This document shows positions 50,958-59,578 of a stretch of 64,000 nucleotides of DNA, piece after piece. The position numbers and the translations under genes were made by a program. Source of the stretch: Sphingomonas taxi (GTDB lineage Bacteria; Pseudomonadota; Alphaproteobacteria; Sphingomonadales; Sphingomonadaceae). The notes under the pieces were generated by a model, which worked only from the letters and a program-made list of their open reading frames with translations, was not told the origin of the DNA and made no database searches. Location of the stretch: contig QFMX01000008.1 of the NCBI GenBank assembly GCA_003240625.1, forward strand, positions 124,001-188,000, given 5' to 3'. Each line of letters begins with the position of its first letter. The stretch's first letter is position 1.

Positions 50958-51054
50958 GTCATGCCGGGCTTGTTCCGGCATCCACCGTTCCGCGGACTCG
51001 CCAGCCGTGGAATTTGCGGATCGGTGGGCCCCGGAACAAGCCCGGGGTGACTGG
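50958..51054. repeat. Composite palindromic element, family C
   Basis: GTCATGCCGGGCTTGTTCCG and the inverse CGGAACAAGCCCGGGGTGAC. Lies next to the family I element in the 522-base gap between hrpB and the PBP gene; the remaining 150 bases before the PBP start show no other feature, although the PBP frame stays open there. Confidence 0.8.
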
Positions 51055-51209
51055 GTAGGGGGGTGGAAGCGTGGTCCAAGGGACGCGGTATTCTGCGGAC
51101 GGACCATCGAACGGAGCCGACGGGAAGGCCGGAGCGCCTCTCCCCCGCCCCCCATCGCACCGGAGGCTGGCAAGCGCGCGCTAACCTGCTAGATGCGGCG
51201 GCATTAATC

Positions 51210-53729
51210 ATGGCGTCCGATCCCTCCCCCAACTCGACGACGGCGACAGGCCGCACCAGCGACCGGCTACGCGGCGGGTTCGCGCGCGCCTGGTCGAGCC
51301 GTTGGACCAAGGCCGCGCTGGCGCTTGCCGTGCTCGGCGTCGTCGCGATCTTCGCGTTCTGGTTCGCGGTCATGCGCGACCTGCCGTCGGTCGATACGCT
51401 GCGCACCTACGAGCCGCCGCTGCCGACCAACGTGCGCGGCATCGATGGTGCGCCGATCCACAGCTACGCGCGCGAACGTCGCGTCGAACTCAGCTATGCC
51501 GAATATCCGCCGCTGCTGGTGAAGGCGTTCCTCGCTGCCGAGGACAAGTCGTTCTTCGAGCATCACGGCGTCGATTATCCCGGCCTCGCCGGCGCTGTGT
51601 ACGACTATGTGACCAAGCTCGGCACCGGCAAGCGCGCCAAGGGCGGCTCGACGATCACGCAGCAGGTCGCCAAGAACCTGTTGATCGGCAACGCCTATTC
51701 GCCGTCGCGCAAACTGCGCGAGGCGGTGCTGGCGTACAAGATCGAGGACACGCTAACCAAGCCGCAGATCCTGGAGCTGTACCTCAACCAGATCGCGCTC
51801 GGGCGCAACGCGTTCGGCGTCGAGGCCGCGAGCCACGCGTATTTCGACAAGGAACTCGACCAGCTCGATCTCGCGCAGATGGCGTATCTCGCGATCCTGC
51901 CCAAGGGGCCGTCGAACTACGATCCGGTGCGCAATACCGAGCGCGCGATGATCCGGCGCAACTATGTGCTGAACCGGATGCTCGACAACGGCTTCATCAC
52001 GCGCGCGCAGCGTGACCAGGCGAATGCGGAGCCGCTGGGGGCGGTGTTGCGACGTACGCCGAAGTTCCAGAGCGTCGGCGGCTATTTCGTCGAGGAAGTC
52101 CGCCGCCAGCTGATGGCGAAGTTCGGCGAGAGCGCGAAGGATGGGCCGTACAGCGTCTATTCTGGCGGCCTGTGGGTGCGGACGTCGTTCGACGCGCGGC
52201 TGCAGGACTTGGCGCAGCAGGCATTGCGCGACGGGCTGGTCCGGTTCGACAGCGGGCGCGGCTGGAACGGCCCGATCCGCCATGTCGAGATCGAGGACGA
52301 CAACTGGCTCCAGCCCTTGCTCAACAGCAATATCGCGCTCGATTACCGCGATTGGGTCGCGGCGATCGTGACGGGCAAGGACGGCAATGCCTGGAGCCTG
52401 GGCTTCCGCACCGGCAAGACCGGCACGCTGCCGCGCTATGCGGCGCAGATGGCGGTGCGCGGCAAGGGCGGCAACGCGTTCGGCGCGATCAAGGTCGGCG
52501 ACATCATCGCGGTAGCGCCGGAAGGCGGCCAGTTCGCGCTGCGGGCGATCCCCAAGGTCTCGGGTGCGTTCGTCGTCGAAGAGCCGGCTTCGGGCCGCGT
52601 GCTGGCGATGCAGGGTGGCTTCGACGACCGGTTGCAGGCGTTCAACCGCGCGACTCAGGCGATGCGCCAGCCGGGCTCGACCATCAAGCCGATCGTCTAT
52701 TCCGCCGCGCTGGATAACGGCATGACGCCGGCGTCGATCATCGTCGACGGACCGTTCTGCGTCTATCAGGGCGCGCGGCTTGGGCAGAAGTGCTTCCGCA
52801 ACTTCGGCAATTCGCGCGGCGCCGGGCCGCACACGATGCGCTGGGGCATTGAGCAGTCGCGCAACCTGATGACGGTGCGCACCGCCGCGCAGACGGGGAT
52901 GCCGAAGGTGGTCGCGACCATCAAGAAAATGGGCGTCGGCGATTATGCACCCTACCTTTCGTTCGCGCTCGGCGCCGGCGAGACGACCGTGGGGCGGATG
53001 GTCAACGCGTATTCGATCCTGGCGAACAACGGCAAGGGCGGTCCGCCGTCGCTGATCGACTTCGTTCAGGATCGTCACGGCAAGGTGATCTGGCCGGAGA
53101 ATTGGCGCGCCTGCGATCGCTGCAACGCGCCCGATTGGGACGGCAAGCCGATGCCGCGCCCGGTTACGCGCCAGCGCCAGGTACTCGATGCGATGACCGC
53201 CTACCAGATGGTCCACATCACCGAGGGCGTCGTCCAGCGCGGGACCGCGGTCACCTTGCGTGATCTCGATCGGCCGATGTTCGGCAAGACCGGGACGAAC
53301 AATGGCCCGACCGACGTGTGGTTCATCGGTGGCACCCCGCAGTTCGTCGGTGGCCTGTATATCGGCTTCGACACGCCGCGGAATTTGGGCGGCGCCGCGC
53401 AGGGCGGGACGCTCGCCGCGCCGATCTTCAAGCAGTTCGCGGTGAAGGCGTACGAGGATTTGCCCAAGCTGCCGTTCCGCGCCCCGGCCGGAATTCGCAT
53501 GGTCCGGATCGATCGCGGGAGCGGCCGCCCGGTCTATGGCACGTGGCCGAACACCGACGATCCCAAGCCCGCGGTGATCTGGGAAGCGTTCAAGCCCGAG
53601 AGCGAACCGCGCCGTGCCGCACGACGCTCCGATGCAGCCCCGACCGCAGCGACGACCACCACTGCGGTGAAGAAGGCCGAAGCCCCGCGCGACAGCGATT
53701 TCTTGCAAAGACAAGGCGGAATCTACTAG
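51210..53729 (+). CDS. mrcA: Class A penicillin-binding protein (PBP1A type)
   Basis: A bifunctional murein glycosyltransferase and DD-transpeptidase. A cytoplasmic tail and one transmembrane helix (ALALAVLGVVAIFAFWFAV) precede the GT51 domain with catalytic Glu111 (AAEDKSFFEHHG) and KGGSTITQQVAKN. The transpeptidase motifs are S490-T-I-K493, S550-R-N and K693-T-G. I take ATG 51210 as start (839 residues); the frame opens earlier at 51063 but that part is unlike the family. C-terminus is basic and Ala/Thr-rich. Confidence 0.94.
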   Translation: MASDPSPNSTTATGRTSDRLRGGFARAWSSRWTKAALALAVLGVVAIFAFWFAVMRDLPSVDTLRTYEPPLPTNVRGIDGAPIHSYARERRVELSYAEYPPLLVKAFLAAEDKSFFEHHGVDYPGLAGAVYDYVTKLGTGKRAKGGSTITQQVAKNLLIGNAYSPSRKLREAVLAYKIEDTLTKPQILELYLNQIALGRNAFGVEAASHAYFDKELDQLDLAQMAYLAILPKGPSNYDPVRNTERAMIRRNYVLNRMLDNGFITRAQRDQANAEPLGAVLRRTPKFQSVGGYFVEEVRRQLMAKFGESAKDGPYSVYSGGLWVRTSFDARLQDLAQQALRDGLVRFDSGRGWNGPIRHVEIEDDNWLQPLLNSNIALDYRDWVAAIVTGKDGNAWSLGFRTGKTGTLPRYAAQMAVRGKGGNAFGAIKVGDIIAVAPEGGQFALRAIPKVSGAFVVEEPASGRVLAMQGGFDDRLQAFNRATQAMRQPGSTIKPIVYSAALDNGMTPASIIVDGPFCVYQGARLGQKCFRNFGNSRGAGPHTMRWGIEQSRNLMTVRTAAQTGMPKVVATIKKMGVGDYAPYLSFALGAGETTVGRMVNAYSILANNGKGGPPSLIDFVQDRHGKVIWPENWRACDRCNAPDWDGKPMPRPVTRQRQVLDAMTAYQMVHITEGVVQRGTAVTLRDLDRPMFGKTGTNNGPTDVWFIGGTPQFVGGLYIGFDTPRNLGGAAQGGTLAAPIFKQFAVKAYEDLPKLPFRAPAGIRMVRIDRGSGRPVYGTWPNTDDPKPAVIWEAFKPESEPRRAARRSDAAPTAATTTTAVKKAEAPRDSDFLQRQGGIY

Positions 53730-53761
53730 CGCCCTTATATAGACGTCATCGCACATCAATG

Positions 53762-53844
53762 CGTCATCCCAGCAAACGCTGGGATCTCGTGGTAAGGGAG
53801 GACACTCCTCGCCGCAGGAGATGCCAGCTTTCGCTGGCATGACG
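53762..53844. repeat. Composite palindromic element, family D
   Basis: GTCATCCCAGCAAACGCTGG and the inverse CCAGCTTTCGCTGGCATGAC around a variable centre; the two stems have diverged but each still pairs. Between the PBP gene and prfB. Confidence 0.8.
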
Positions 53845-53861
53845 AAGACCGGAGAATACCC

Positions 53862-54989
53862 ATGCGCGCCGAAGCGCAGGCTCACGTAGACACCATCAAC
53901 GACGCGCTGGCGCTGCTGCGCCGCTTCCTCGACTGGGACCGCGCGCTGCGTCGTCTCGACGAGTTGAACGCGCGCGTCGAGGATCAGGCGCTCTGGTCCG
54001 ATCCCAAGGCCGCGCAGGAGGTGATGCGCGAGCGTCGTCGTCTCGACGAGGCGATCAGCGCGACGCGTGCGATCCAGAGCGAACTCAGCGACACCGCCGA
54101 GTTGATCGAGATGGCGGAGGCCGAGGGCGATACCGCAATGGAGGCGGACGGCGTCGCCGCGCTCGCCGAACTCGCCGCGCGTGCCGACCGGGACAAGATC
54201 AAGGCGCTGCTGGCCGGCGAGGCCGATGCCAACGATACCTATATCGAGGTCAACGCCGGTGCCGGCGGGACCGAGAGCCAGGACTGGGCGGGCATGCTCA
54301 GCCGGATGTATTCGCGCTGGGGCGAACGCCACGGGCTGAAGGTCGAGCTGATCGACCAGCATTCGGGCGAGCAGGCGGGGATCAAGTCGGCCACGCTGCT
54401 ACTGAAGGGCGAGAACGCTTACGGCTATGCCAAGACCGAGAGCGGCGTGCACCGGCTCGTGCGGATCAGCCCGTATGATTCGGCGGCACGGCGGCATACG
54501 TCGTTCGCCAGCGTCTGGGTGTATCCGGTCGTCGACGACAATATCGAGGTCGAGTATAACGAGAGCGACCTGCGCATCGACACCTACCGTGCGTCGGGCG
54601 CCGGCGGCCAGCACATCAACACGACCGACTCGGCAGTGCGTATCACGCACATCCCGACCGGGATCGTCGTGCAGTGCCAGAACCAGCGATCGCAGCACAA
54701 GAACAAGGCCGAGGCGTACAACCAGCTTCGCGCGCGTCTGTACGAGCGCGAACTGGCGATCCGCGAGACCGCGGCGAACGCCGAGAATGCGGGCAAGACC
54801 GATATTGGCTGGGGTCACCAGATCCGCTCCTACGTACTTCAGCCGTATCAGATGGTGAAGGATTTGCGCACCGGCGTGGTGTCGACCAGCCCGTCGGACG
54901 TACTGGACGGCGACCTCGAAATGTTCATGGCGGCGGCGCTGTCGCAGCGCGTGACCGGCGAGGCCGTCGAGGTGGAGGACGTCGATTGA
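53862..54989 (+). CDS. prfB: Peptide chain release factor 2
   Basis: RF2 recognises UGA and UAA and triggers peptide release. 375 residues. GGQ is at 248-250, and the codon-recognition tripeptide is SPY at 203-205 where E. coli has SPF. The gene reads straight through with no programmed frameshift. GGAGA precedes the ATG. Confidence 0.94.
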   Translation: MRAEAQAHVDTINDALALLRRFLDWDRALRRLDELNARVEDQALWSDPKAAQEVMRERRRLDEAISATRAIQSELSDTAELIEMAEAEGDTAMEADGVAALAELAARADRDKIKALLAGEADANDTYIEVNAGAGGTESQDWAGMLSRMYSRWGERHGLKVELIDQHSGEQAGIKSATLLLKGENAYGYAKTESGVHRLVRISPYDSAARRHTSFASVWVYPVVDDNIEVEYNESDLRIDTYRASGAGGQHINTTDSAVRITHIPTGIVVQCQNQRSQHKNKAEAYNQLRARLYERELAIRETAANAENAGKTDIGWGHQIRSYVLQPYQMVKDLRTGVVSTSPSDVLDGDLEMFMAAALSQRVTGEAVEVEDVD

Positions 54990-55723
54990 AGCTCAAGGGT
55001 GCCCTTGCCCTGATGCTGTCGCCGGTATTCCTGCTCCCATTATTCGCATTGGGTGCGTGCGACGGCAGCAAGCCGCTGATCAAGCGCGAGCCGAAGGAGC
55101 CGGTGTTCCCCGCCGCCGATCGTCCGGTCGCGTCGATCGTATCGTCGCGCTGGTCTAACGAAGAAGCCCGCGACCGTCTCAACGAGGCGGGTGAAGTCAT
55201 GAACAAGGCCGAGATCAGCAAGGGCATGACGGTCGCGGACATCGGCGCGGGCGAAGGCTATTACACGATCCGCATGGCGGCGCGGGTCGGTAAGGACGGC
55301 CGCGTGCTCGCCGAGGACATCGTCGCGAGCGTGCGCGACACGCTGGCGGAACGCGTCGCGCGCGAGGATCTGGCGAACGTCAGCGTGAAGCTGGGCGAGC
55401 CGAACGATCCCAAACTGCCCGAGGCGAGCTTCGACCGGGTGCTGATGGTGCACATGTATCACGAGATCGAGCAGCCCTACGAGTTCCTGTGGCGGTTGAG
55501 GCCTTCGTTGAAGCCCGACGGGCTGGTGGTGGTGGTCGATGCGAACCGCCGGACGCAGGACCACGGCACGCCGCCGGCACTGTTGAAGTGCGAGTTCGCG
55601 GCGGTGGGGTACACGCAGGTGGATATGGACGACATGCCGTCGGCGGGCGGCTATCTGGCGACGTTCAAGGCGACCGGGCCGCGGCCGAAGCCTGAGGCGA
55701 TCCGGGCGTGTCGGTTGAAGTGA
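54986..55723 (+). CDS. SAM-dependent methyltransferase-like lipoprotein
   Basis: A 245-residue class I methyltransferase-fold protein with motif I VADIGAGEGYY (residues 83-93) and FDRVLMVHMYHEIEQPYEF. It has an N-terminal signal and lipobox ALGAC (Cys25). The start appears to be TTG at 54986, seven bases after GGAGG and overlapping the prfB stop (TTGA). A methyltransferase fold outside the cytoplasm is unusual since S-adenosylmethionine is cytosolic. The substrate is unknown. Confidence 0.82.
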   Translation: MKLKGALALMLSPVFLLPLFALGACDGSKPLIKREPKEPVFPAADRPVASIVSSRWSNEEARDRLNEAGEVMNKAEISKGMTVADIGAGEGYYTIRMAARVGKDGRVLAEDIVASVRDTLAERVAREDLANVSVKLGEPNDPKLPEASFDRVLMVHMYHEIEQPYEFLWRLRPSLKPDGLVVVVDANRRTQDHGTPPALLKCEFAAVGYTQVDMDDMPSAGGYLATFKATGPRPKPEAIRACRLK

Positions 55724-55730
55724 ACACCAA

Positions 55731-55851
55731 ATCCTCCCCTGCAAGGGGAGGTGGCAGCCCATCGGGCTGACGGAGGGGTATCGCGCTATCGAGAGGGTCT
55801 CACCCCTCCGTCTGCCAAGTGCCAGCCACCTCCCCTTGCAGGGGAGGATTG
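55731..55851. repeat. Composite palindromic element, family I
   Basis: CCTCCCCTGCAAGGGGAGGT and the inverse CCTCCCCTTGCAGGGGAGG; the inner arms GGCTGACGGAGGGG and CCCCTCCGTCTGCC also pair. Between convergent genes. Confidence 0.8.
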
Positions 55852-55863
55852 ATGTCGAAACGG

Positions 55864-56322
55864 TCAAATCACCCCCATCGCCCTAAGACTCGTCACCTCG
55901 TCTCCCGCGATCACCAGATGATCGAGCAGCACCACCTCCAACGTCCGCAACCCCGCCGCCAGTGCTCGCGTGAACGCCACGTCCCGCGCACTCGGCGTCG
56001 CATCCCCGCTCGGGTGATTATGCGCCATCACGACGCCCACCGCACCGAACGCCAGCGCATCCACCGCGACCGTCCGGATCGAGATCGCCACCTGATCCCG
56101 CCCCCCGACGACATGCCGCATCCCGAGAAGCCTCCGATTCGGATCAAGATACGCCACCGCCACCGTCTCGGCCGTGGCATCACGCAAGCCAGCGAACAGC
56201 GCTCGCGCCGCATCAAGGTGGGCGATACGTGGGGAAAGCTCGGGCAGCGGCGGCACATACAAGCCTGCCCCGCGGCACGCGCCACCGCACGCGCAACTAC
56301 ATCCGCTTGAGCCCGCCCGCAC
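55864..56322 (-). CDS. RadC/JAB-domain protein lacking the N-terminal HhH domain
   Basis: A 152-residue JAMM-type protein with the metal motif AHNHPSGDATPSARD and the RadC strand FAGLRDATAETVAVAYLD. RadC proteins usually have an extra N-terminal helix-hairpin-helix region, which is absent. The annotated ATG at 56322 gives a Cys-rich N-terminus (GCSCACGGAC) unlike the family. A TTG at 56262 or GTG at 56256 would be more natural and would leave room for the divergent thyA promoter. Function unclear; RadC is no longer thought to be a general repair protein. Confidence 0.75.
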   Translation of the reverse strand: MRAGSSGCSCACGGACRGAGLYVPPLPELSPRIAHLDAARALFAGLRDATAETVAVAYLDPNRRLLGMRHVVGGRDQVAISIRTVAVDALAFGAVGVVMAHNHPSGDATPSARDVAFTRALAAGLRTLEVVLLDHLVIAGDEVTSLRAMGVI

Positions 56323-56341
56323 ACCCGACTACGCACGCACG

Positions 56342-57136
56342 ATGCGCCAATATCTAGACCTCATGGACCGCGTGCTCTCGACCGGCGTCGAGACGATGGA
56401 CCGCACCGGCACCGGCACGCTCAGCGTGTTCGGCGCGCAGATGCGCTTCGATCTCGCGCAAGGCTTCCCCGTGCTCACCACCAAAAAGCTCCACCTCCGC
56501 TCGATCATCGTCGAACTACTGTGGTTCCTGCGCGGCGACACCAACGTGCGCTGGTTGCAGGACCGGAAAGTCGCGATCTGGGACGAGTGGGCGGACGAGA
56601 ACGGCGATCTCGGCCCGGTCTACGGCAAGCAATGGCGCGACTGGGTCGCCGCGGACGGCCGCCACATCGACCAGATCGCCGAGCTGATCGACCAAATCAA
56701 AACCAACCCCGCCTCGCGCCGCCAGATCGTAAGCGCGTGGAACCCCGGCGACCTGCATGCGATGGCGCTCGCGCCGTGCCATTGCCTGTTCCAGACGCAC
56801 GTCGCCAACGGCAAGCTGTCGTTGCAACTCTACCAACGCTCGGGCGACATCTTCCTCGGCGTGCCGTTCAACATCGCCAGCTACGCGCTGCTCACGCACA
56901 TCCTCGCGCAGCAATGCGGGCTGGAGGTCGGCGAGTTCATCTGGACCGGCGGCGATTGCCACCTCTATTCGAACCATCTGGAGCAAGCGCAGTTGCAACT
57001 GACGCGCTCGCCGGGGCCGCTGCCGCGGCTCGAGATCGTGCGGAAGCCGGACTCGATCGATGCGTACGAGTATGAGGATTTCGTGCTCCACGATTATGTG
57101 GCGCAGGCGCACATCAAGGCCCCCGTCGCGATCTGA
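56342..57136 (+). CDS. thyA: Thymidylate synthase
   Basis: It methylates dUMP to dTMP using methylenetetrahydrofolate. The 264-residue protein has the catalytic Cys146 in LAPCHCLFQ, with RQIVSAWNP and QRSGDIFLGVPFNIASYALL, identical in layout to E. coli ThyA. folA follows after the hemerythrin gene, so the folate cycle enzymes lie near each other. Confidence 0.96.
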   Translation: MRQYLDLMDRVLSTGVETMDRTGTGTLSVFGAQMRFDLAQGFPVLTTKKLHLRSIIVELLWFLRGDTNVRWLQDRKVAIWDEWADENGDLGPVYGKQWRDWVAADGRHIDQIAELIDQIKTNPASRRQIVSAWNPGDLHAMALAPCHCLFQTHVANGKLSLQLYQRSGDIFLGVPFNIASYALLTHILAQQCGLEVGEFIWTGGDCHLYSNHLEQAQLQLTRSPGPLPRLEIVRKPDSIDAYEYEDFVLHDYVAQAHIKAPVAI

Positions 57137-57211
57137 CACGAGAGCGAATCGCAATAGGAACCGGGCTTGGCGCGCATGGTTGACCGTCCGAACCTATTCG
57201 GAAGGCCCATC

Positions 57212-57730
57212 ATGGACATCACCCAGCTCATTCTCGACGAACATGCGCAGCAGCGCGCGCTGTTCGCGCAGATCGATTCGATCGACGCGAAGGAGACGGA
57301 GGCGCTGTCGGCGCTATGGACCCGGCTCAAGAACCTGCTCGACGCGCATGCCGAGGCCGAGGAGCGCTTCTTCTACCCGCGGCTGATGAAGATCGGCACC
57401 GGCGGCAACGATGCCGACTCGGCCGCGGAAGAGACCGAGGATGCGATCGAGGATCACAACGACATCCGCGACACGGGCGAGGCGGTCGACAAGCACCCGG
57501 TAGGCTCGGACGCGTGGTTCGCTGCGGTCGGCGAGTGCAACAAGGCGAACAGCGATCACCTCGCCGAGGAAGAGCGCCAGGGCCTCACCGATTTTCGCAA
57601 GCATGCGACGCTGGAAGAGCGGCATGAGTTGGGGGTGCGGTTTGCGGCGTTCGAGGCGAATCATCTGAATGGCGTGAAGGTCGTCGACAAGGACCCCGAG
57701 GCGTATGTGAAGGAACATGCGCCGGGGTAA
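57212..57730 (+). CDS. Hemerythrin-like HHE-domain protein
   Basis: A 172-residue four-helix protein with hemerythrin HHE-type residues: LILDEHAQQRALF, LLDAHAEAEERFFYP, IEDHNDIRD and HLAEEERQG. Probably holds a diiron centre and may sense or protect against oxygen or nitric oxide. GGAAGG precedes the ATG at 57212. Confidence 0.85.
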   Translation: MDITQLILDEHAQQRALFAQIDSIDAKETEALSALWTRLKNLLDAHAEAEERFFYPRLMKIGTGGNDADSAAEETEDAIEDHNDIRDTGEAVDKHPVGSDAWFAAVGECNKANSDHLAEEERQGLTDFRKHATLEERHELGVRFAAFEANHLNGVKVVDKDPEAYVKEHAPG

Positions 57731-57738
57731 ATACCGAT

Positions 57739-57816
57739 GTTCTCCTGCGCACGCAGGAGCCCAGGATACCAAGCGCTATCATTCGTTACCCTGGACTCCT
57801 GCGTGCGCAGGAGAAC
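57739..57816. repeat. Composite palindromic element, family F variant
   Basis: TTCTCCTGCGCACGCAGGAG and the inverse CTCCTGCGTGCGCAGGAGAA around CCCAGGATACC/GGTTACCCTGG-like inner arms. Between the hemerythrin gene and folA. Confidence 0.8.
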
Positions 57817-57860
57817 GAGAAGGGGTAGTCGGGTGACAGGACCTCCGGCATGACCACCGC

Positions 57861-58322
57861 ATGATCACCTCCTACCTCGCCCGCGCCACCAACGGCGTCA
57901 TCGGCCGCGACGGCCAGCTCCCGTGGCGCATCCCCGCCGACCTCAAGCGCTTCAAGGCGCTGACGATGGGCAAGCCGATGGTGATGGGGCGCAAGACGTT
58001 CGAGAGCTTTCCCAGCCCCCTCCCCGGCCGCCGCCACATCGTCCTCACGCGCGGCGACTGGACAGCGGCGGATGCCGAGGTCGCGCATTCGGTCGAGGAG
58101 GCGCTGGCGATGGCGGGGGACGAGGTCGCAGTGATCGGTGGCGCGCAGATTTACGCGCAGTTTCTCCCCCACGCGGATCGCATAGAACTGACCGAAGTCC
58201 ACGCCGAACCCGAAGGCGACGCCACCGTCCCTGCGTTCGAAGGCTGGCGCGAGATCGCCCGCGATGATCATCCTGCCGAAGGTGAGCGTCCGGCATACAG
58301 CTTCGTCACGTTGACACGCTGA
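57861..58322 (+). CDS. folA: Dihydrofolate reductase
   Basis: It reduces dihydrofolate to tetrahydrofolate with NADPH. 153 residues. The substrate-binding Asp27 lies in LPWRIPADLKRF, as in E. coli, with KPMVMGRKTFESF and AVIGGAQIYAQFL. Complete. Confidence 0.95.
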   Translation: MITSYLARATNGVIGRDGQLPWRIPADLKRFKALTMGKPMVMGRKTFESFPSPLPGRRHIVLTRGDWTAADAEVAHSVEEALAMAGDEVAVIGGAQIYAQFLPHADRIELTEVHAEPEGDATVPAFEGWREIARDDHPAEGERPAYSFVTLTR

Positions 58323-58325
58323 CTT

Positions 58326-58434
58326 CCCCCCTCCCTGGAAGGGAGGGGCCGGGGGTGGGCCGGCCAGTTTGTGCCATCGGCGTCTTGAGCTTGCGGTAGC
58401 CGACCCACCCCCACCCCCCCTCCCTGGATGGGGA
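58326..58434. repeat. Composite palindromic element, family A
   Basis: CCCCTCCCTGGAAGGGAGGG plus GCCGGGGGTGGGC, with the inverse CCGACCCACCCCCACCCCCC and TCCCTGGATGGGGA. Starts three bases after the folA stop. The right stem is partly decayed. Confidence 0.75.
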
Positions 58435-58493
58435 ACGCGTCGTATCCGGTGACACCTAGCGCCACCCTTCCCGCCCCCCTATAGCCCGCCTCC

Positions 58494-59429
58494 ATGCAGC
58501 GGCTCGACGGCGGCGCTTCCATTCCTTCGCATCTCGCGAACGGGATCGTCGCGCTGGGCAATTTCGATGGATTTCACCTCGGTCACCAGGCGGTGGTCGC
58601 GCGCGCGATCGCCTGGGCCAAGGCCGAGGGGCGCCCGGCGCTGGTCGCGACGTTCGATCCGCATCCGGTCCGCCATTTCCGCCCCGCCACCGCGCCGTTC
58701 CGCCTCACCACGCTCGACCAGCGCGAGCGGCTGTTCGCCGATGCCGGCGCCGACGCGATGGTGGTGTTTCACTTCGACGGCGATCTCGCCGCGCTCACCG
58801 CCGAGCAGTTCATCGCCGACCGGCTGGAGCGCAACCTGCGCGTCGGCGGCGTGGTGACCGGCGAGGACTTCACCTTCGGCCACGCCAAGAGCGGCACCGT
58901 CCACACGCTCGCCGCGCGCGGGGCCGCGCACGGGTTTCGCGCGGAGACGGTCGGTGCGGTCGCGCTCGACGGCGAGACGGTGTCCTCCACCCGCATCCGC
59001 GACGCGCTGCGCACCGGCGACATGGCCACCGCGACGCGCCTGCTGACGCGGCCGTTCGCGATCGAGGGCGTGGTGCAGCACGGCGACAAGCTCGGCCGCA
59101 CGATCGGCTATCCGACCGCGAATATCGACATGGGCAACTACCTCCGCCCTGCCTACGGGATCTACGCGGTGACCGGGCGGCTGGACGACGGGCGCGTGCT
59201 GAAGGGCGCGGCGAACCTCGGTATCCGCCCGAGCTTCGATCCGCCGAAGGAACTTCTGGAGCCGTATTTCTTCGACTTCGCGGAGGATTTGTACGGGCGC
59301 CGTGTCGAGGTCTCGCTGATCGAGTATCTCCGCCCCGAAGCGAAGTTCGACAGCCTCGAAGCGCTGACGACCCAGATGGACGCCGACTGCGCGCGGGCCC
59401 GGCATATTCTTGGGTCCTCCCCTCCCTGA
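58494..59429 (+). CDS. ribF: Bifunctional riboflavin kinase/FAD synthetase, end formed by a repeat
   Basis: It converts riboflavin to FMN and FAD. 311 residues. The N-terminal nucleotidyltransferase has GNFDGFHLGHQ and TFDPHPVRHF, with VSSTRIRDAL; the C-terminal kinase domain has GRTIGYPTANI and NLGIRPSF. The last codons, SSPP and the TGA stop, are read from the left arm of a family A palindromic element. The original stop was probably displaced by its insertion. Confidence 0.94.
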   Translation: MQRLDGGASIPSHLANGIVALGNFDGFHLGHQAVVARAIAWAKAEGRPALVATFDPHPVRHFRPATAPFRLTTLDQRERLFADAGADAMVVFHFDGDLAALTAEQFIADRLERNLRVGGVVTGEDFTFGHAKSGTVHTLAARGAAHGFRAETVGAVALDGETVSSTRIRDALRTGDMATATRLLTRPFAIEGVVQHGDKLGRTIGYPTANIDMGNYLRPAYGIYAVTGRLDDGRVLKGAANLGIRPSFDPPKELLEPYFFDFAEDLYGRRVEVSLIEYLRPEAKFDSLEALTTQMDADCARARHILGSSPP

Positions 59430-59521
59430 AAGGGAGGGGTCGGGGGTGGGTAGGCCAGTTGGCTGATGTCTTCCCCGCCTCAAGCCGACCCACCCCCAGC
59501 CCCTCCCTTCCAGGGAGGGGA
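59415..59521. repeat. Family A palindromic element overlapping the ribF stop
   Basis: TCCCCTCCCTGAAAGGGAGG plus TCGGGGGTGGGT, with the inverse ending CCTCCCTTCCAGGGAGGGGA. The left arm provides the ribF stop codon TGA at 59427-59429. About 58 bases remain before ileS. Confidence 0.8.
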
Positions 59522-59578
59522 GCAGGGAGGGGAAGTGTTTGTGTGTCCCCCCCCTCTCGGCTACAGCCCGGCCCACTT

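Noticed and set aside
51753..54362. 869-codon minus-strand frame opposite the PBP and prfB genes
   Set aside because: It spans two well-identified genes in antisense and has no domain.
53862..54989. Programmed frameshift in prfB
   Set aside because: The gene is a single open frame without an early in-frame TGA or slippery CTTTGA site.
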